Shown here one piece after another: positions 45,362 through 54,840 of a stretch of DNA of 64,000 nucleotides. Every line of letters starts with the position of its first letter. The stretch's first letter is position 1. This stretch comes from Psychrobacillus sp. FSL K6-2836 (GTDB taxonomy: Bacteria; Bacillota; Bacilli; Bacillales_A; Planococcaceae), in contig NZ_JBBOOM010000001.1 of the NCBI RefSeq assembly GCF_038003085.1, forward strand, positions 248,001-312,000, given 5' to 3'. The notes below the pieces were generated by a model. The model ran no database searches and was not told where the DNA came from. It worked only from the letters and a program-made list of their open reading frames with translations. Both the position numbers and the translations under genes were made by a program.

Positions 45362-45802
45362 TTATGAAATATATGGTCCCAGTTTTTTTAACACTGCTAA
45401 TTCCATATCATCCGGAAGGACATCCTCTGTAAGTTGCCAGGGCTTTGGATGAAACCAGCTAATTTCGCCATCTTTATAGTGACCTTTAAAGGTGCTCTCC
45501 CCCATAAAGAAACTAAATTGAATTACTTCATGCGGTAAGCCTTCGAAAATCTTTTCAATTTTAAAATTCTCCATCATTAAAAATATTCCTAGCTCTAGTT
45601 CTATTTTTTTCAATACTGCCTCCTCAATCTCATGAGGAAGCACATCCTCTGCAAGATGCCCTGGTTTTGGATGAAACCAATTAATTTCTCCATCTTTATA
45701 ATGACCTTTGAATGTGTTGTCCTCAAGAGAGAAACTAAATTGAACTATATTATGTGGCAAACCTTCAAAAATTTCTTTTTCATATTGAAAATTCTCTATC
45801 AT
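45362..45802 (-). CDS. Tandem-duplicated YheE-like (DUF5342-like) protein
   Basis: 146 residues made of two copies of a 70-residue domain. Copy 1 (1-74) starts MIENFQYEKEIFEGLP, copy 2 (77-146) starts MENFKIEKIFEGLP; both contain FKGHYKDGEI-WFHPKP and end in VLKK. The start with an NFQY element and a KDGxIxW strand resembles YheE/DUF5342. The DNA of the two halves is still very similar and the second half keeps its own Met, so this looks like a fairly recent tandem gene duplication fused in frame. Ribosome binding site GAGGAGGG. Function unknown. Confidence 0.7.
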   Translation of the reverse strand: MIENFQYEKEIFEGLPHNIVQFSFSLEDNTFKGHYKDGEINWFHPKPGHLAEDVLPHEIEEAVLKKIELELGIFLMMENFKIEKIFEGLPHEVIQFSFFMGESTFKGHYKDGEISWFHPKPWQLTEDVLPDDMELAVLKKLGPYIS

Positions 45803-45979
45803 TATTAACCCTCCTCATAGACAGAATTAGACAAACCTCTTCCTTAGTAATACCCAGTTTCTACAAAATAAAACTCCATTTACTGAAGCATAAAATGTAA
45901 AAATTTCACAAATATCTTCTATACAATTTGTGTTAAAGTATTAAATAACTTATGAGGCAAGACAAAGGAGAGACTTCCG

Positions 45980-46918
45980 ATGAAAAAAGCCGAAAGAAGT
46001 TTTTGGTCCTCCCATAAATATTTTTCGTTCATTAAATTCGCATTTAAAGGAGTTTCTCAAGTTCTTCTTATTGATAATGCGATTTCTGGATTCCTTATTA
46101 TTTTGGGAATTACTATTTATTCACCTATTTTAGGTTTGATAGCCTTTTTTTCATCCCTAATTGGTACTTTGACTGCTTACTATTTAGTTAGCAAAAAGGA
46201 AGATTTACACAATGGCTTACATGGTTTCAACCCAACTTTAACCGGAACTGCAACAATGTTTCTTTTAGAAGGTCCCTATACTTGGCTTATAGCATTAATT
46301 GCAGCTTTAGTTTCTTCAATTGTCTTCTTTGCGCTAAATTGGTATATAAAAAAGAAAAGATTGCCTGTGTTAACTATGCCCTTTATCCTAGTTATTTGGC
46401 TTATACAGCTTGCAGGAAACTATTTAAATATTCTCCATTTAAATCCAGAATTTATTGCGGAGTCACGTACGATTTACTCTTTTCACCAGCAAGATTTGCC
46501 TAACTTTGTATTAGTATTAATAAAGGGGATTAGTGAAGTTTTTCTCATTGATTCACTTTGGACTGGTTTTCTAATCTTAATGGCACTTTTTGGGGCAGGT
46601 TGGAGGTATGGAGTATATGCGGTTATAGGTACATTTGTCTCATTGCTAACTGCATATCTTCTAGGAATAAATACAGAGTTGATAGAATTGGGTCTTTTCA
46701 ACTTTAATGCTATCCTTGCTATTATTTCAGTTGGACTTACTTTTGATAGTGAGGAAAGAAAATTTCCTTTCTTTGGTATTGTAGCGGCGATGACTTCGGT
46801 CGTTATCACTGTTATGGTGAATATGTTATTCTCCCCCCTTGGACTTTCCTCGCTTACCTTGCCCTTCATCTTAACGACATGGATATTATTAAGTGTACGA
46901 GATACTTTTTTAAAATAG
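45980..46918 (+). CDS. yut: Urea transporter (UT/Yut family)
   Basis: 312 residues, about ten transmembrane helices in two homologous halves. GLHGFNPTLTGTAT and the second-half LGLFNFNAILAII are the two UT signatures that line the urea channel; QVLLIDNAISGFLII and EVFLIDSLWTGFLIL are the matching half starts. It passes urea passively into the cell, feeding the urease encoded 1.1 kb away on the other strand. AGGAG precedes the ATG. An inverted CACAAAT/ATTTGTG pair around 45908-45933 may belong to its control region. Confidence 0.9.
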   Translation: MKKAERSFWSSHKYFSFIKFAFKGVSQVLLIDNAISGFLIILGITIYSPILGLIAFFSSLIGTLTAYYLVSKKEDLHNGLHGFNPTLTGTATMFLLEGPYTWLIALIAALVSSIVFFALNWYIKKKRLPVLTMPFILVIWLIQLAGNYLNILHLNPEFIAESRTIYSFHQQDLPNFVLVLIKGISEVFLIDSLWTGFLILMALFGAGWRYGVYAVIGTFVSLLTAYLLGINTELIELGLFNFNAILAIISVGLTFDSEERKFPFFGIVAAMTSVVITVMVNMLFSPLGLSSLTLPFILTTWILLSVRDTFLK

Positions 46919-47199
46919 CACGATGAAAAACTATTGGAAAAGTGGGATTTAGCGCTCTTCGACAAAAAGAACGTTACACCCTCCCCGATAGTAAGTAGAA
47001 TAGTATTGTTAATACATGGACTTCGTATACTATTCCGTTCTTTTAGTATTGAAAAGAGTGGAGAAATTGTATAAGCGAGGTATGTCCTTTATACAAAAAG
47101 ATATTAGTTGTAATAATCTCCATATGAAAATACATGTAAATAATGTTCTGAGTATGATATGGTAAATTATCTATAACTAAAGATTAGAAGGTGAACACC
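46919..47199. other. Intergenic between urea transporter and nucleoid-associated gene
   Basis: Contains an inverted repeat AGAATAGTAT/ATACTATTCC (about 47000-47035) followed by GTTCTTTT, a possible weak terminator for the transporter gene. No ORF was recognised. Confidence 0.4.
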
Positions 47200-48204
47200 A
47201 TGCTAGAAGTAAGTGAAAGTAAATTAACACAGTATGTCGTACATCATGTAAGTGATTCGCTTGTATTGGGTGATGGGGTATTCTCCCAGCCTGAGACAAT
47301 GCTGGAAGCAGCTTTTACCCAATTAGCTTTTAACAAAATAGATTTGGAGCAGCAATACGAGTTTTTTCACGAAACAGATATTGGATTAAACGAAGTATAT
47401 ACATATGTAAATGCAATTTTTGATCAGGAAAGCACCTTTCTTGAACAATCCAAACATATTGCCACTCATTTAAAAAGTGTATCCCAGCATCCAAATATTA
47501 AAAATGGAGAATTATTTATAGGATTATTCGATAACTGCGTATGGAATACTGAAGTAAAAAAGGTAATAGCCATTGTAAAAATCGATGAAAAAGAGATGTT
47601 TTTAGATGTGAAAAACGAGCAAAACAAAATGATTGTCCATGGTATCGACGGTATTAATGTAAAAAAGATCAATAATATGGCTGTAATCATGGACATGGGA
47701 CCAGACGTAGCTCCTGCTGTCTTCATGAAAACGAAAAAGAAAGAAGATGTTGTTTATTGGCAAGAGCGTTTTTTAAAGCTTAAAGTAGCAGATGAACATT
47801 ATCATAAAACAAATTTAGCATTAACAGAGTGTAAGAAATATATTATTAAAGAAGAGAACTACTCGAATACGGAGAAATTGGGTTATTTAAACAAAACACT
47901 CGATTACTTTAGAAATGAAGAAGAATTTCAAGTAGATAACTATATTGATACAGTCTTTGAAAAAACTGATTCGGTCCAAAAAGATATTATTGTCAATTCA
48001 GTAAAGCCATATGAAACCATCATATCTGAGAGTGCTATAGCAAAGGCAGAAAAAACATATAAACGTAAAATTAAACTAGATTCCAATATTGAGATTCAGG
48101 TGAATGTACGTGATATTGAACAAGTCGATAAGCTGATTGAAGTTGGCTTTGATGAAGCTACAAATCGAAAATTTTATAAAATCTATTTCCAAGAAGAAGT
48201 ATAA
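47200..48204 (+). CDS. Nucleoid-associated protein (NdpA/YejK, NA37 family)
   Basis: 334 residues from the ATG at 47200 (AGAAGGTGA upstream; an in-frame GTG lies 9 bases earlier). The layout, with an N-terminal ESKLTQYVVHHV element, a central FIGLFDN/IVKIDEKEMF strand region and a C-terminal KIKLDSNIEIQVN domain, fits the YejK/37-kDa nucleoid-associated protein family, which includes proteins found on genomic islands and in phages. DNA binding is inferred. It stands alone, closed by copy B of the dispersed element. Confidence 0.72.
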   Translation: MLEVSESKLTQYVVHHVSDSLVLGDGVFSQPETMLEAAFTQLAFNKIDLEQQYEFFHETDIGLNEVYTYVNAIFDQESTFLEQSKHIATHLKSVSQHPNIKNGELFIGLFDNCVWNTEVKKVIAIVKIDEKEMFLDVKNEQNKMIVHGIDGINVKKINNMAVIMDMGPDVAPAVFMKTKKKEDVVYWQERFLKLKVADEHYHKTNLALTECKKYIIKEENYSNTEKLGYLNKTLDYFRNEEEFQVDNYIDTVFEKTDSVQKDIIVNSVKPYETIISESAIAKAEKTYKRKIKLDSNIEIQVNVRDIEQVDKLIEVGFDEATNRKFYKIYFQEEV

Positions 48205-48235
48205 TCATTAAAACTCACCCAAATCTAATGAACAT

Positions 48236-48396
48236 AAGAAAAACCAGACAAAAGACATGCCCGGCGTTAAGGTCAAAACCTTTTTCGATCGTTTTCGAAG
48301 TGCTTTGGACAGGCGTTTTGCTTTTTTGAGTGGCTGGTCGTGACTGATGTCACGACCAGCCACTATTTTTTTCGGTAATTTTATTTATGGCTTTTG
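48236..48396 (+). repeat. Dispersed element, copy B
   Basis: Starts AGAAAAACCAGACAAAA, shares the AAGGTCAAAACC and TTTTCGAAGTGCTTTGGACAG blocks with copies A and C, and has a perfect 16-bp stem with a TGAT loop (about 48329-48364), then T7. On the plus strand it acts as a terminator for the nucleoid-associated gene; the left end has a hairpin with a T tail on the minus strand. Downstream to 48546 no gene is visible. Confidence 0.87.
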
Positions 48397-48546
48397 TTTT
48401 GCCTGTCCGTCGCCCTCCTACAACGCATAGAAGCAGGCGTTTTTGGATAACTAGAGAAAAGCTACTAACTATTCCTATAGCTGATAACAGTCTATGTGCG
48501 GGCCTCGAAGATGCAATTTCGCCTCGCTATTTCGCTTCTTCATGGA

Positions 48547-48951
48547 TTACTTTTTAATCATATGTTCTTTTCTCAAACGCTCTTTATCGTCCAAGTTAAA
48601 TCTCCCTGGCTCCCAACTGGGAAGAATGCCATAACCACCAATAATATCTCCATGCTCTTCGAATAGTATTGCTTCTAGGGGTTTGCCTTCCACATCTTTC
48701 TCCCTCAGCTCATAAAAGTATTCTGTCACTTCTCCACCAATATATTCTTCTAAAAAGGTAATACCACTCGCTTCATAATTACTTAGCATTTCATCCGGAA
48801 TCTCCAATTGATATGTTTCAACTTCTAAAAGCTCTTTTATTTCCCACCCTTTGTTAGATAGATATAGTTCGTGCTGTTCATCGAGGCTTTCCTGACTACA
48901 ACCAGAATTCAACATTAGCCCTACTAACATTGCATATACCTTCATCTTCAT
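48547..48951 (-). CDS. Small lipoprotein, possible DUF4830
   Basis: 134 residues. MKMKVYAMLVGLMLNSGC is a short lipoprotein signal with lipobox LNSGC (Cys18). The mature part has YLSNKGWEIKELLEVE, similar in style to DUF4830 proteins, and a polar C-terminus. Expected on the outer face of the membrane. Function unknown. GGGGGG-rich ribosome binding sequence precedes the ATG. Confidence 0.72.
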   Translation of the reverse strand: MKMKVYAMLVGLMLNSGCSQESLDEQHELYLSNKGWEIKELLEVETYQLEIPDEMLSNYEASGITFLEEYIGGEVTEYFYELREKDVEGKPLEAILFEEHGDIIGGYGILPSWEPGRFNLDDKERLRKEHMIKK

Positions 48952-49100
48952 AACATCCCCCCCTTCTGATAAAATTTATTTGTTAGTACTATGTATTCTA
49001 CAAAAAAGACATTAACCCCTCTTCTAAACTCATCTAGTTACTGAAAAATACACTCCCTAAGTTAAGATTTGGCTTATGTAAGAAACAATAAAAAACAAAT

Positions 49101-49146
49101 AAAAGCCTACCCATGAAGTCAGTTTTCACTCACGTCATAAGCAGGC
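49101..49146 (-). terminator. Terminator of panD
   Basis: A 12-bp stem (49105-49116 with 49135-49146), fully paired only in minus-strand RNA through G-U pairs, followed by TTTTATTT. It lies 15 bases past the panD stop. Confidence 0.85.
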
Positions 49147-49161
49147 ATATTTTGTTTCCTA

Positions 49162-49545
49162 TTACATAACTGTAGCTTCAGGTTCGTAATGCATGATTTG
49201 ATCGATGGAATTATCTTGGTTCATAATCGCAACTGTTGGTTTATGTGATTGTGCTTCTTCATTCATTATATATGCATACGACAGAATGATTACTACATCT
49301 CCACGTTGAACCAGGCGTGCTGCCGCACCATTTACACAAATGACTCCACTTCCACGTTTTCCGGAGATGATATATGTTTCAAAACGTGCACCGTTATTAT
49401 TGTTCACGATATGCACTTTTTCGTTTGGTAACATACCAACAGCATCTAGTATATTTTGATCGATTGTAATACTTCCTACATAATTCAAATCTGCTTCCGT
49501 CACTACTGCACGGTGAATTTTTCCATTTAACATCATTCGTAACAT
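49162..49545 (-). CDS. panD: Aspartate 1-decarboxylase
   Basis: 127 residues. The self-cleavage site Gly24-Ser25 in YVGSITID gives the pyruvoyl cofactor; Asn-Gly-Ala-Ala-Ala-Arg (NGAAARL) and the Tyr in VIILSYAY are conserved. It makes beta-alanine for pantothenate. Separated by 110 bases from panC but on the same strand and in the usual panB-panC-panD order. Confidence 0.97.
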   Translation of the reverse strand: MLRMMLNGKIHRAVVTEADLNYVGSITIDQNILDAVGMLPNEKVHIVNNNNGARFETYIISGKRGSGVICVNGAAARLVQRGDVVIILSYAYIMNEEAQSHKPTVAIMNQDNSIDQIMHYEPEATVM

Positions 49546-49655
49546 CTGTTACACATCCTTCTTCTCAAATAATCGAATTAATTTATATAAACATATTTGT
49601 TAGTAAAATCCAATCATCGTTTATTTCTAATATAGGCGGAGGCTTTTCGCTCCAA

Positions 49656-50486
49656 TCAAGTTAAAATATTATCTATTAAACGAGCTTTCTCGAAAAATAC
49701 TGCTGTCGCAAATAAAACTGCCTTTGTTTCATTAGTTACAGGCTGCAACGATGGATAGGATAGCGCCTCTAAATAATCAATTTTACCAGACGTATTACTT
49801 TCAATATGCTCTTTCCCTTTAGTAATTGCCTCTGATAAATCATTTGTTTGTTCCCATGTTATTTTGGCTAACTGCAATGCTTTGTACAAATGAACTGCCT
49901 CTACACGCTCTTGTTCACTTAGAAATACATTACGGGAGCTTTTAGCAAGTCCGTCTGTTTCTCTTACTGTCGGAACCCGGACTATTTGTACTGGAAAGTT
50001 ATATGCATTCACAAACGTCTCAATAATCGCTAGTTGCTGCGCATCCTTTTGTCCAAAATACGCATTCGTTGGTTGAATGAGATGAAATAATTTAGTAATA
50101 ACCTTAAGTACTCCGTCAAAATGACCTGGTCTGCTTTCTCCACACAGCTTTGTGGAAAGCTCTCCTACTTGAATCGTAATACCACTTTCAAATGGATACA
50201 TTTCTTCAGCGGATGGTATGAATAATACGTCCACTCCTGCATCCGTAGCTAACTGTGTATCTCTTTCAATATCTCTTGGATATCGATCTAGGTCTTCATT
50301 TGGTCCAAATTGAGCAGGATTTACGAAAATACTTGCCACGACTATGTCATTATCGGCTCTTGCCTTATTTAATAGTGCCTGGTGTCCTTCGTGTAAATAA
50401 CCCATCGTTGGGACGAAACCAATCGTTTTAGTATTATTTATCGCTATAATTTGCTTTAGCTCATTTACCGTTTGTACTGTTTTCAT
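49656..50486 (-). CDS. panC: Pantothenate synthetase
   Basis: 277 residues from the ATG at 50486 (GGAGGCAATC upstream). [15 protein letters not shown] holds the HxGH nucleotide-binding motif; [10 protein letters not shown] and [16 protein letters not shown] [12 protein letters not shown] are the pantoate/ATP loops. It condenses pantoate with beta-alanine. The start overlaps the end of panB by 26 bases. Confidence 0.97.
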   Translation of the reverse strand: MKTVQTVNELKQIIAINNTKTIGFVPTMGYLHEGHQALLNKARADNDIVVASIFVNPAQFGPNEDLDRYPRDIERDTQLATDAGVDVLFIPSAEEMYPFESGITIQVGELSTKLCGESRPGHFDGVLKVITKLFHLIQPTNAYFGQKDAQQLAIIETFVNAYNFPVQIVRVPTVRETDGLAKSSRNVFLSEQERVEAVHLYKALQLAKITWEQTNDLSEAITKGKEHIESNTSGKIDYLEALSYPSLQPVTNETKAVLFATAVFFEKARLIDNILT

Positions 50487-51318
50487 GATTGCCTCCATAT
50501 AGTGCGGAAAGTTGTTCTTCCTTCATCGTAAAGGAATGCTCTAATGTAGGAAAAGTACCATCCTTTACTTCCTCTACATATTGCTTGATACCTTTTAAAA
50601 TTGGTTCTCCAACATTCGCAAATTCCTTCACAAATTTAGGAATATGATGCGCACCATATTTGACCATATCATGGAAAACTAACACTTGCCCGTCAGCTGT
50701 AGCACCTGCTCCAATACCAATAGTTGGGATTGTCAGAGTCTTAGAAATGGTTTCTGTCAGCTGGTGTGGAATACATTCTAAAACGACCGCACAAGCCCCA
50801 GCATTCTCACATAATTTTGCATCCTCTATTAGCTTTTCTGCTGCTGCTGCAGTTTTACCCTGTACTTTGTATCCACCTAATACGCCCGCTGACTGGGGTA
50901 ACAAACCTAGATGAGCAACAACTGGAATTCCTGCAAACGTCAATTTTTCTATGACTGGTAGTACATCATCAGCGCCTTCTAATTTCACTGCTTGCGCACC
51001 TGTTTGCTGCATAAGTTGAATCGCATTTATAAGTGTTTGATCTAATGAACCGTGAAACGTTCCAAAAGGCATATCCACTACTAGGAAAGTATCCTTTGCA
51101 CCACGTCTAACGGCTTTTCCATGATGGATCATATCATCTATCGTAACGAAAACAGTAGAATCATAGCCTAGCACTACCATTCCTAGTGAATCCCCAACAA
51201 GTATCATATCCATCTCTGCCTCTTCTGCAAATTTGGCAGTTGGAAAATCATAGGCTGTCATCATCGTAATTTTCTCATTGTTTTTTTTCATACTAATAAA
51301 GTTACTCGTCGTTTTCAT
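50461..51318 (-). CDS. panB: Ketopantoate hydroxymethyltransferase
   Basis: 285 residues from the ATG at 51318 with GGAGGGATA upstream; an in-frame ATG at 51408 lies inside the leader hairpin and is unlikely. [27 protein letters not shown] and MPFGTFHGS are standard PanB motifs including the metal ligands. It makes ketopantoate from ketoisovalerate. A nested hairpin with a U-tract ends 27 bases before the start. Confidence 0.96.
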   Translation of the reverse strand: MKTTSNFISMKKNNEKITMMTAYDFPTAKFAEEAEMDMILVGDSLGMVVLGYDSTVFVTIDDMIHHGKAVRRGAKDTFLVVDMPFGTFHGSLDQTLINAIQLMQQTGAQAVKLEGADDVLPVIEKLTFAGIPVVAHLGLLPQSAGVLGGYKVQGKTAAAAEKLIEDAKLCENAGACAVVLECIPHQLTETISKTLTIPTIGIGAGATADGQVLVFHDMVKYGAHHIPKFVKEFANVGEPILKGIKQYVEEVKDGTFPTLEHSFTMKEEQLSALYGGNHENSTNGK

Positions 51319-51344
51319 ACTATTATCCCTCCATTTGTTGTGAA

Positions 51345-51418
51345 GAGAAAACCATATAAAAACCCTTCTATTCCAATTTGGACAGAAGGGCAGAAAAATT
51401 ATGTTCATAGGTTTTCTC
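51345..51418 (-). promoter_or_regulatory. Nested leader hairpin/terminator ahead of panB
   Basis: Minus strand: a 7-bp CCCTTCT/AGAAGGG stem (51390-51384 with 51369-51363) is followed by TTTTTATA, an intrinsic-terminator shape. It is enclosed by a second 9-bp pairing GAGAAAACC...GGTTTTCTC (51418-51410 with 51353-51345 as read on the plus strand). The terminator is between birA and panB, and little room is left for a promoter after it. Confidence 0.65.
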
Positions 51419-51538
51419 CGTCCCTGTCATGTAGATCAAGGCAGACTATTTAGTTAAAGAAAATTTTCAAAAGGTGCAGTTCGAATGGGATACTGCCCAA
51501 CACATACAGAATAACAAAAAAATTGAAATCCGTCCAAA

Positions 51539-52528
51539 TTATTTTCTTCCTAGCAAATGAATATCTGCAGAATAGATACCACGAATTTCACCACTATCTA
51601 GTTTAAGTTCTAAAACACCATCATTCGTAATACCTAAAGCAACACCTTCAAGGGTTTCACGCAACGTTGTGGCACGTATGCGTTTCCCAATTGTACAATT
51701 ATTACTTTCCCAAAGAATTTTAATCGGTTGGAAGCCTTTTTCTACATATAAATCTCCATACTTTTCAAGATAGAAAAGTATTTTAGCTACTAATAATGAA
51801 CGATCTACCTCTTCACCGTTTTCCATTTTCAATGATGTGGCAATCGTCTGAATGGATTCGTCAAATGCACTCAGTTCCTGATTTACATTGACTCCAATTC
51901 CTATAATGATTGAATGGATTATATCCATATCAGCCTGTAGCTCGGTTAGAATACCCGTCACTTTTTTTCCGTTTATAAGAATATCATTCGGCCATTTTAT
52001 CTCAGGAGCAAGATTTGTCACCTCTTGAATCGCCTGCGTAATAGCTACAGCAGAAACAAGTGTGAATTGAGCAGCATTTTGCGGACTAATTGCTGGTCGA
52101 ATAATGACACTCATCCATATTCCTTTGTTTGCGGTAGAGTTCCAGCTTCGTTCTAGTCTTCCTCTTCCCGCAGTTTGTTCCTCAGAAATTATAACTGTCC
52201 CATGAGGGGCGTCAGCGCGAGCTTTATCAGCCGCAATAATTTGTGTGGATTCGCAAGTTGTATAATAATCCATATTTCTGCCTAATTGTTTCGTAGTCAG
52301 CTTAGGAATGATTTGCTCTGGAGTAACTAAATCAGGAATAGACTGTAACACATAGCCTTTCTTTTTGATGGCTTCAATTACATAGCCATCCTCCTCGATA
52401 CTTTTCAAATGCTTCCAGATCATCGTGCGCGAAATATGCAATTCATCCGCGAGCTTTTGACCAGAGACAGGTTCCCCTTTGGCATTTATGAGCTGAGTTA
52501 GAATTTTTTCTTTAATGGAGATATTCAT
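51539..52528 (-). CDS. birA: Biotin-protein ligase / biotin operon repressor
   Basis: 329 residues. N-terminal winged helix (about 1-65, GEPVSGQKLADELHISRTMIWKHL) and a catalytic domain with the biotinoyl-AMP loop GRGRLERSW, KWPNDIL and the C-terminal SH3-like part. It attaches biotin to carboxylases and represses biotin genes. Starts 17 bases inside the end of cca, as in B. subtilis. Confidence 0.96.
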   Translation of the reverse strand: MNISIKEKILTQLINAKGEPVSGQKLADELHISRTMIWKHLKSIEEDGYVIEAIKKKGYVLQSIPDLVTPEQIIPKLTTKQLGRNMDYYTTCESTQIIAADKARADAPHGTVIISEEQTAGRGRLERSWNSTANKGIWMSVIIRPAISPQNAAQFTLVSAVAITQAIQEVTNLAPEIKWPNDILINGKKVTGILTELQADMDIIHSIIIGIGVNVNQELSAFDESIQTIATSLKMENGEEVDRSLLVAKILFYLEKYGDLYVEKGFQPIKILWESNNCTIGKRIRATTLRETLEGVALGITNDGVLELKLDSGEIRGIYSADIHLLGRK

Positions 52529-53693
52529 GAGAAAACCATTCCTTTATTTCTTGTCTGTCATTCTTTATTTGGCTATTCACAATCATGCCAGTTAATATAT
52601 CTAATACTTCTTTTATCCACGGACCTCTTTTTTCGTTTGCCCATTGCATAATGTCATTTCCATTCACAACAATCTCTTTTTTGGAGGCAATTGGAATAGT
52701 ACGTTTTCGTAGTAAAAATTCCTCAAGCGGATGCGTTATTTCATTAGTGAGAATGGATTTTCCATAATGGTAGGCTACCGTTAAAACTTCCTCACTAAAA
52801 TGGAACAATTCATTGGTTGTCCAAGTACCTTTTACTAAACTATGAACTGCTTGATACACATTTTTTACATGTCTTTTTTCATCATTAGAGCATTTATAAT
52901 GACTTAATAGTTGGTTAGTATCCTCTTCACTTTGCAGGAGAACAAAGAATGCCCATCCATTTGCTTTAATATTAAAACTAGAGAAGTTTTCCCAACTTTC
53001 TAGACTCCTTTCCCAGTCTCCAGGGAAAATGCTTGATAAACCACTATCTACAAAAAGTTGCATTCCTTTAAATGGAAAATCACTTAGCCATATTTTCTCT
53101 AACTCAACTTTCACTCGTTCAATGGAAATATGTCTAATAAGTGCATGCAACGCCTGAATTGCTTCCAAGGTATGTATCTCAAGGGAAAAATTTAACTGTG
53201 CAGAGAATCGAACGGCTCTTAACATCCGCAATGCATCCTCTGAAAATCTTAACTGGGGATTTCCAACAGCTTGAATAATTCCATCTTCTATAGCTTGTCT
53301 TCCTCCAAAGTAATCGACCAGCTTATCCTCTTTTGTTAAAGCCATCGCATTTATCGTAAAGTCTCTTCTTTGCAGATCCTCTTTTAAAGTACGGACAAAC
53401 GAAACCCCATCTGGTCTTCTAAAATCTGAGTATGTCGATTCCGACCGATACGTAGTTACTTCGATAGGCTCGTCCAATACAACTAATACAGTTCCATGCT
53501 CAATACCAACATCAATCGTATGGGTAAATATCTTTTTGACCTCTTCTGGGGTTGCATTCGTGGTAATATCCACATCATTAACAGGAGCGTTACGTATAAA
53601 GTCTCGGACAGCCCCTCCAACTACAAATGCTTCGAAACCTGCTTGTTCCAGTTCATCAATTATATTATAAGCTGCTGGCCACCGATTTTTCAT
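52512..53693 (-). CDS. cca: CCA-adding tRNA nucleotidyltransferase
   Basis: 393 residues from the ATG at 53693, four bases after bshA; the ribosome binding site there is weak, so translation may depend on coupling. FVVGGAVRD and NDVDITTNA give the class II nucleotidyltransferase motif with its two Asp; RRDFTINAMA and EDALRMLRAVRF are the ribose and base-recognition helices. It builds or repairs the 3' CCA of tRNAs. Confidence 0.95.
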   Translation of the reverse strand: MKNRWPAAYNIIDELEQAGFEAFVVGGAVRDFIRNAPVNDVDITTNATPEEVKKIFTHTIDVGIEHGTVLVVLDEPIEVTTYRSESTYSDFRRPDGVSFVRTLKEDLQRRDFTINAMALTKEDKLVDYFGGRQAIEDGIIQAVGNPQLRFSEDALRMLRAVRFSAQLNFSLEIHTLEAIQALHALIRHISIERVKVELEKIWLSDFPFKGMQLFVDSGLSSIFPGDWERSLESWENFSSFNIKANGWAFFVLLQSEEDTNQLLSHYKCSNDEKRHVKNVYQAVHSLVKGTWTTNELFHFSEEVLTVAYHYGKSILTNEITHPLEEFLLRKRTIPIASKKEIVVNGNDIMQWANEKRGPWIKEVLDILTGMIVNSQIKNDRQEIKEWFSHEYLH

Positions 53694-53697
53694 AACG

Positions 53698-54828
53698 CTA
53701 TTTTTTCGCCACTCTTTCATACATTGCTTCGTATTGCTCCACAATACTTTTTGAACTAAAGCGATCTTGAATAATCTCTTGGGATCGATCTACTATTTGT
53801 TTATGTAAAGTCGGGTTTTGCAAAATTTTCATACCATATTCTGCTACCTTTTCACAATCTCCTAATTCAACGATATATCCATTTTCTCCATTTATAATAA
53901 CCTCAGGAATCCCACCAACATTCGTCCCAATACAAGGTACTCCACAGGCCATAGCTTCTAATAGCACTAAACCAAATGACTCTTTTTCAGAAAGCAATAA
54001 CATAAGATCTGCAATTGCATAAAGCTCTGATAGACTTTCCTGTTTCCCTAAAAACAATACATCATTTTCGATCGAGGTACCTTTAATTGACTTCATAATT
54101 GGATGTTTTTCAGGACCATCCCCTACCAATAGCAGTTTAGAAGGAACGTCCTTATGAATAAGTTTAAAGCTTTCCACTATATCTGGTACATGCTTCACTT
54201 TTCTAAAGTTAGAAACATGAATAACTACTTTTTCATGCGGTTTTATGCCTAATAATTCTTTTAAGTTACCTGGATCTTTTTTAGTGTATTCTCGTTCATC
54301 AATAAAATTATATATCGTCTCAATATCTTTATTCGGGGCTATTAAGTCCATTGTTTCTTGGGCAAGTGAATTAGATACCGCAGTAACTACATCCGATTTT
54401 TCTATTCCATATTTTATTGCACCTTTTAGCGAAGAATCATAGCCTAATACTGTTATATCTGTTCCATGTAATGTTGTAACAATGCCAACATCTGAACCAG
54501 CCATATCTTTAGCGAGAATAGCACAAACTGCATGAGGAATAGCATAATGGACATGTAACACATCTAATTCCTGGTCTACAATTACTTCCGCCATTTTATT
54601 GGCTAATGCAATGTCGTATGGTGCATATTGAAAAACCGAGTAACTATTCACTTCTACTTGGTGAAATGTTATGGTTGGATATATTTTATTTAATCGGAAA
54701 GGGATTCCTGATGTGATGAAATGTATTTCATGCCCTTTTGCTGCAAGCATCTTCCCTAATTCTGTCGCAATTACCCCTGATCCTCCAACTGTTGGATAGC
54801 AAGTAATTCCTATTTTCAATTTACGCAT
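53698..54828 (-). CDS. bshA: N-acetyl-alpha-D-glucosaminyl L-malate synthase
   Basis: 376-residue GT4 glycosyltransferase: [19 protein letters not shown] at the N-terminus, [11 protein letters not shown] and the C-terminal [18 protein letters not shown] with the catalytic EX7E. First step of bacillithiol synthesis. In B. subtilis bshB1 lies between mgsA and bshA; here the gap to mgsA is only 12 bases, so bshB1 is missing from this locus. Confidence 0.95.
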   Translation of the reverse strand: MRKLKIGITCYPTVGGSGVIATELGKMLAAKGHEIHFITSGIPFRLNKIYPTITFHQVEVNSYSVFQYAPYDIALANKMAEVIVDQELDVLHVHYAIPHAVCAILAKDMAGSDVGIVTTLHGTDITVLGYDSSLKGAIKYGIEKSDVVTAVSNSLAQETMDLIAPNKDIETIYNFIDEREYTKKDPGNLKELLGIKPHEKVVIHVSNFRKVKHVPDIVESFKLIHKDVPSKLLLVGDGPEKHPIMKSIKGTSIENDVLFLGKQESLSELYAIADLMLLLSEKESFGLVLLEAMACGVPCIGTNVGGIPEVIINGENGYIVELGDCEKVAEYGMKILQNPTLHKQIVDRSQEIIQDRFSSKSIVEQYEAMYERVAKK

Positions 54829-54840
54829 TTAATCACTTCC

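Noticed and set aside
45895-45935. TnrA/GlnR-type site upstream of the urea transporter
   Set aside because: TGTAAAAATTTCACA is nearly symmetric but its spacer is 5 instead of 7 bases, so it does not fit TGTNA-N7-TNACA.
29384-49146. Integrative element or prophage
   Set aside because: Despite the accessory content there is no integrase, recombinase, phage structural gene, att repeat or tRNA at the borders.
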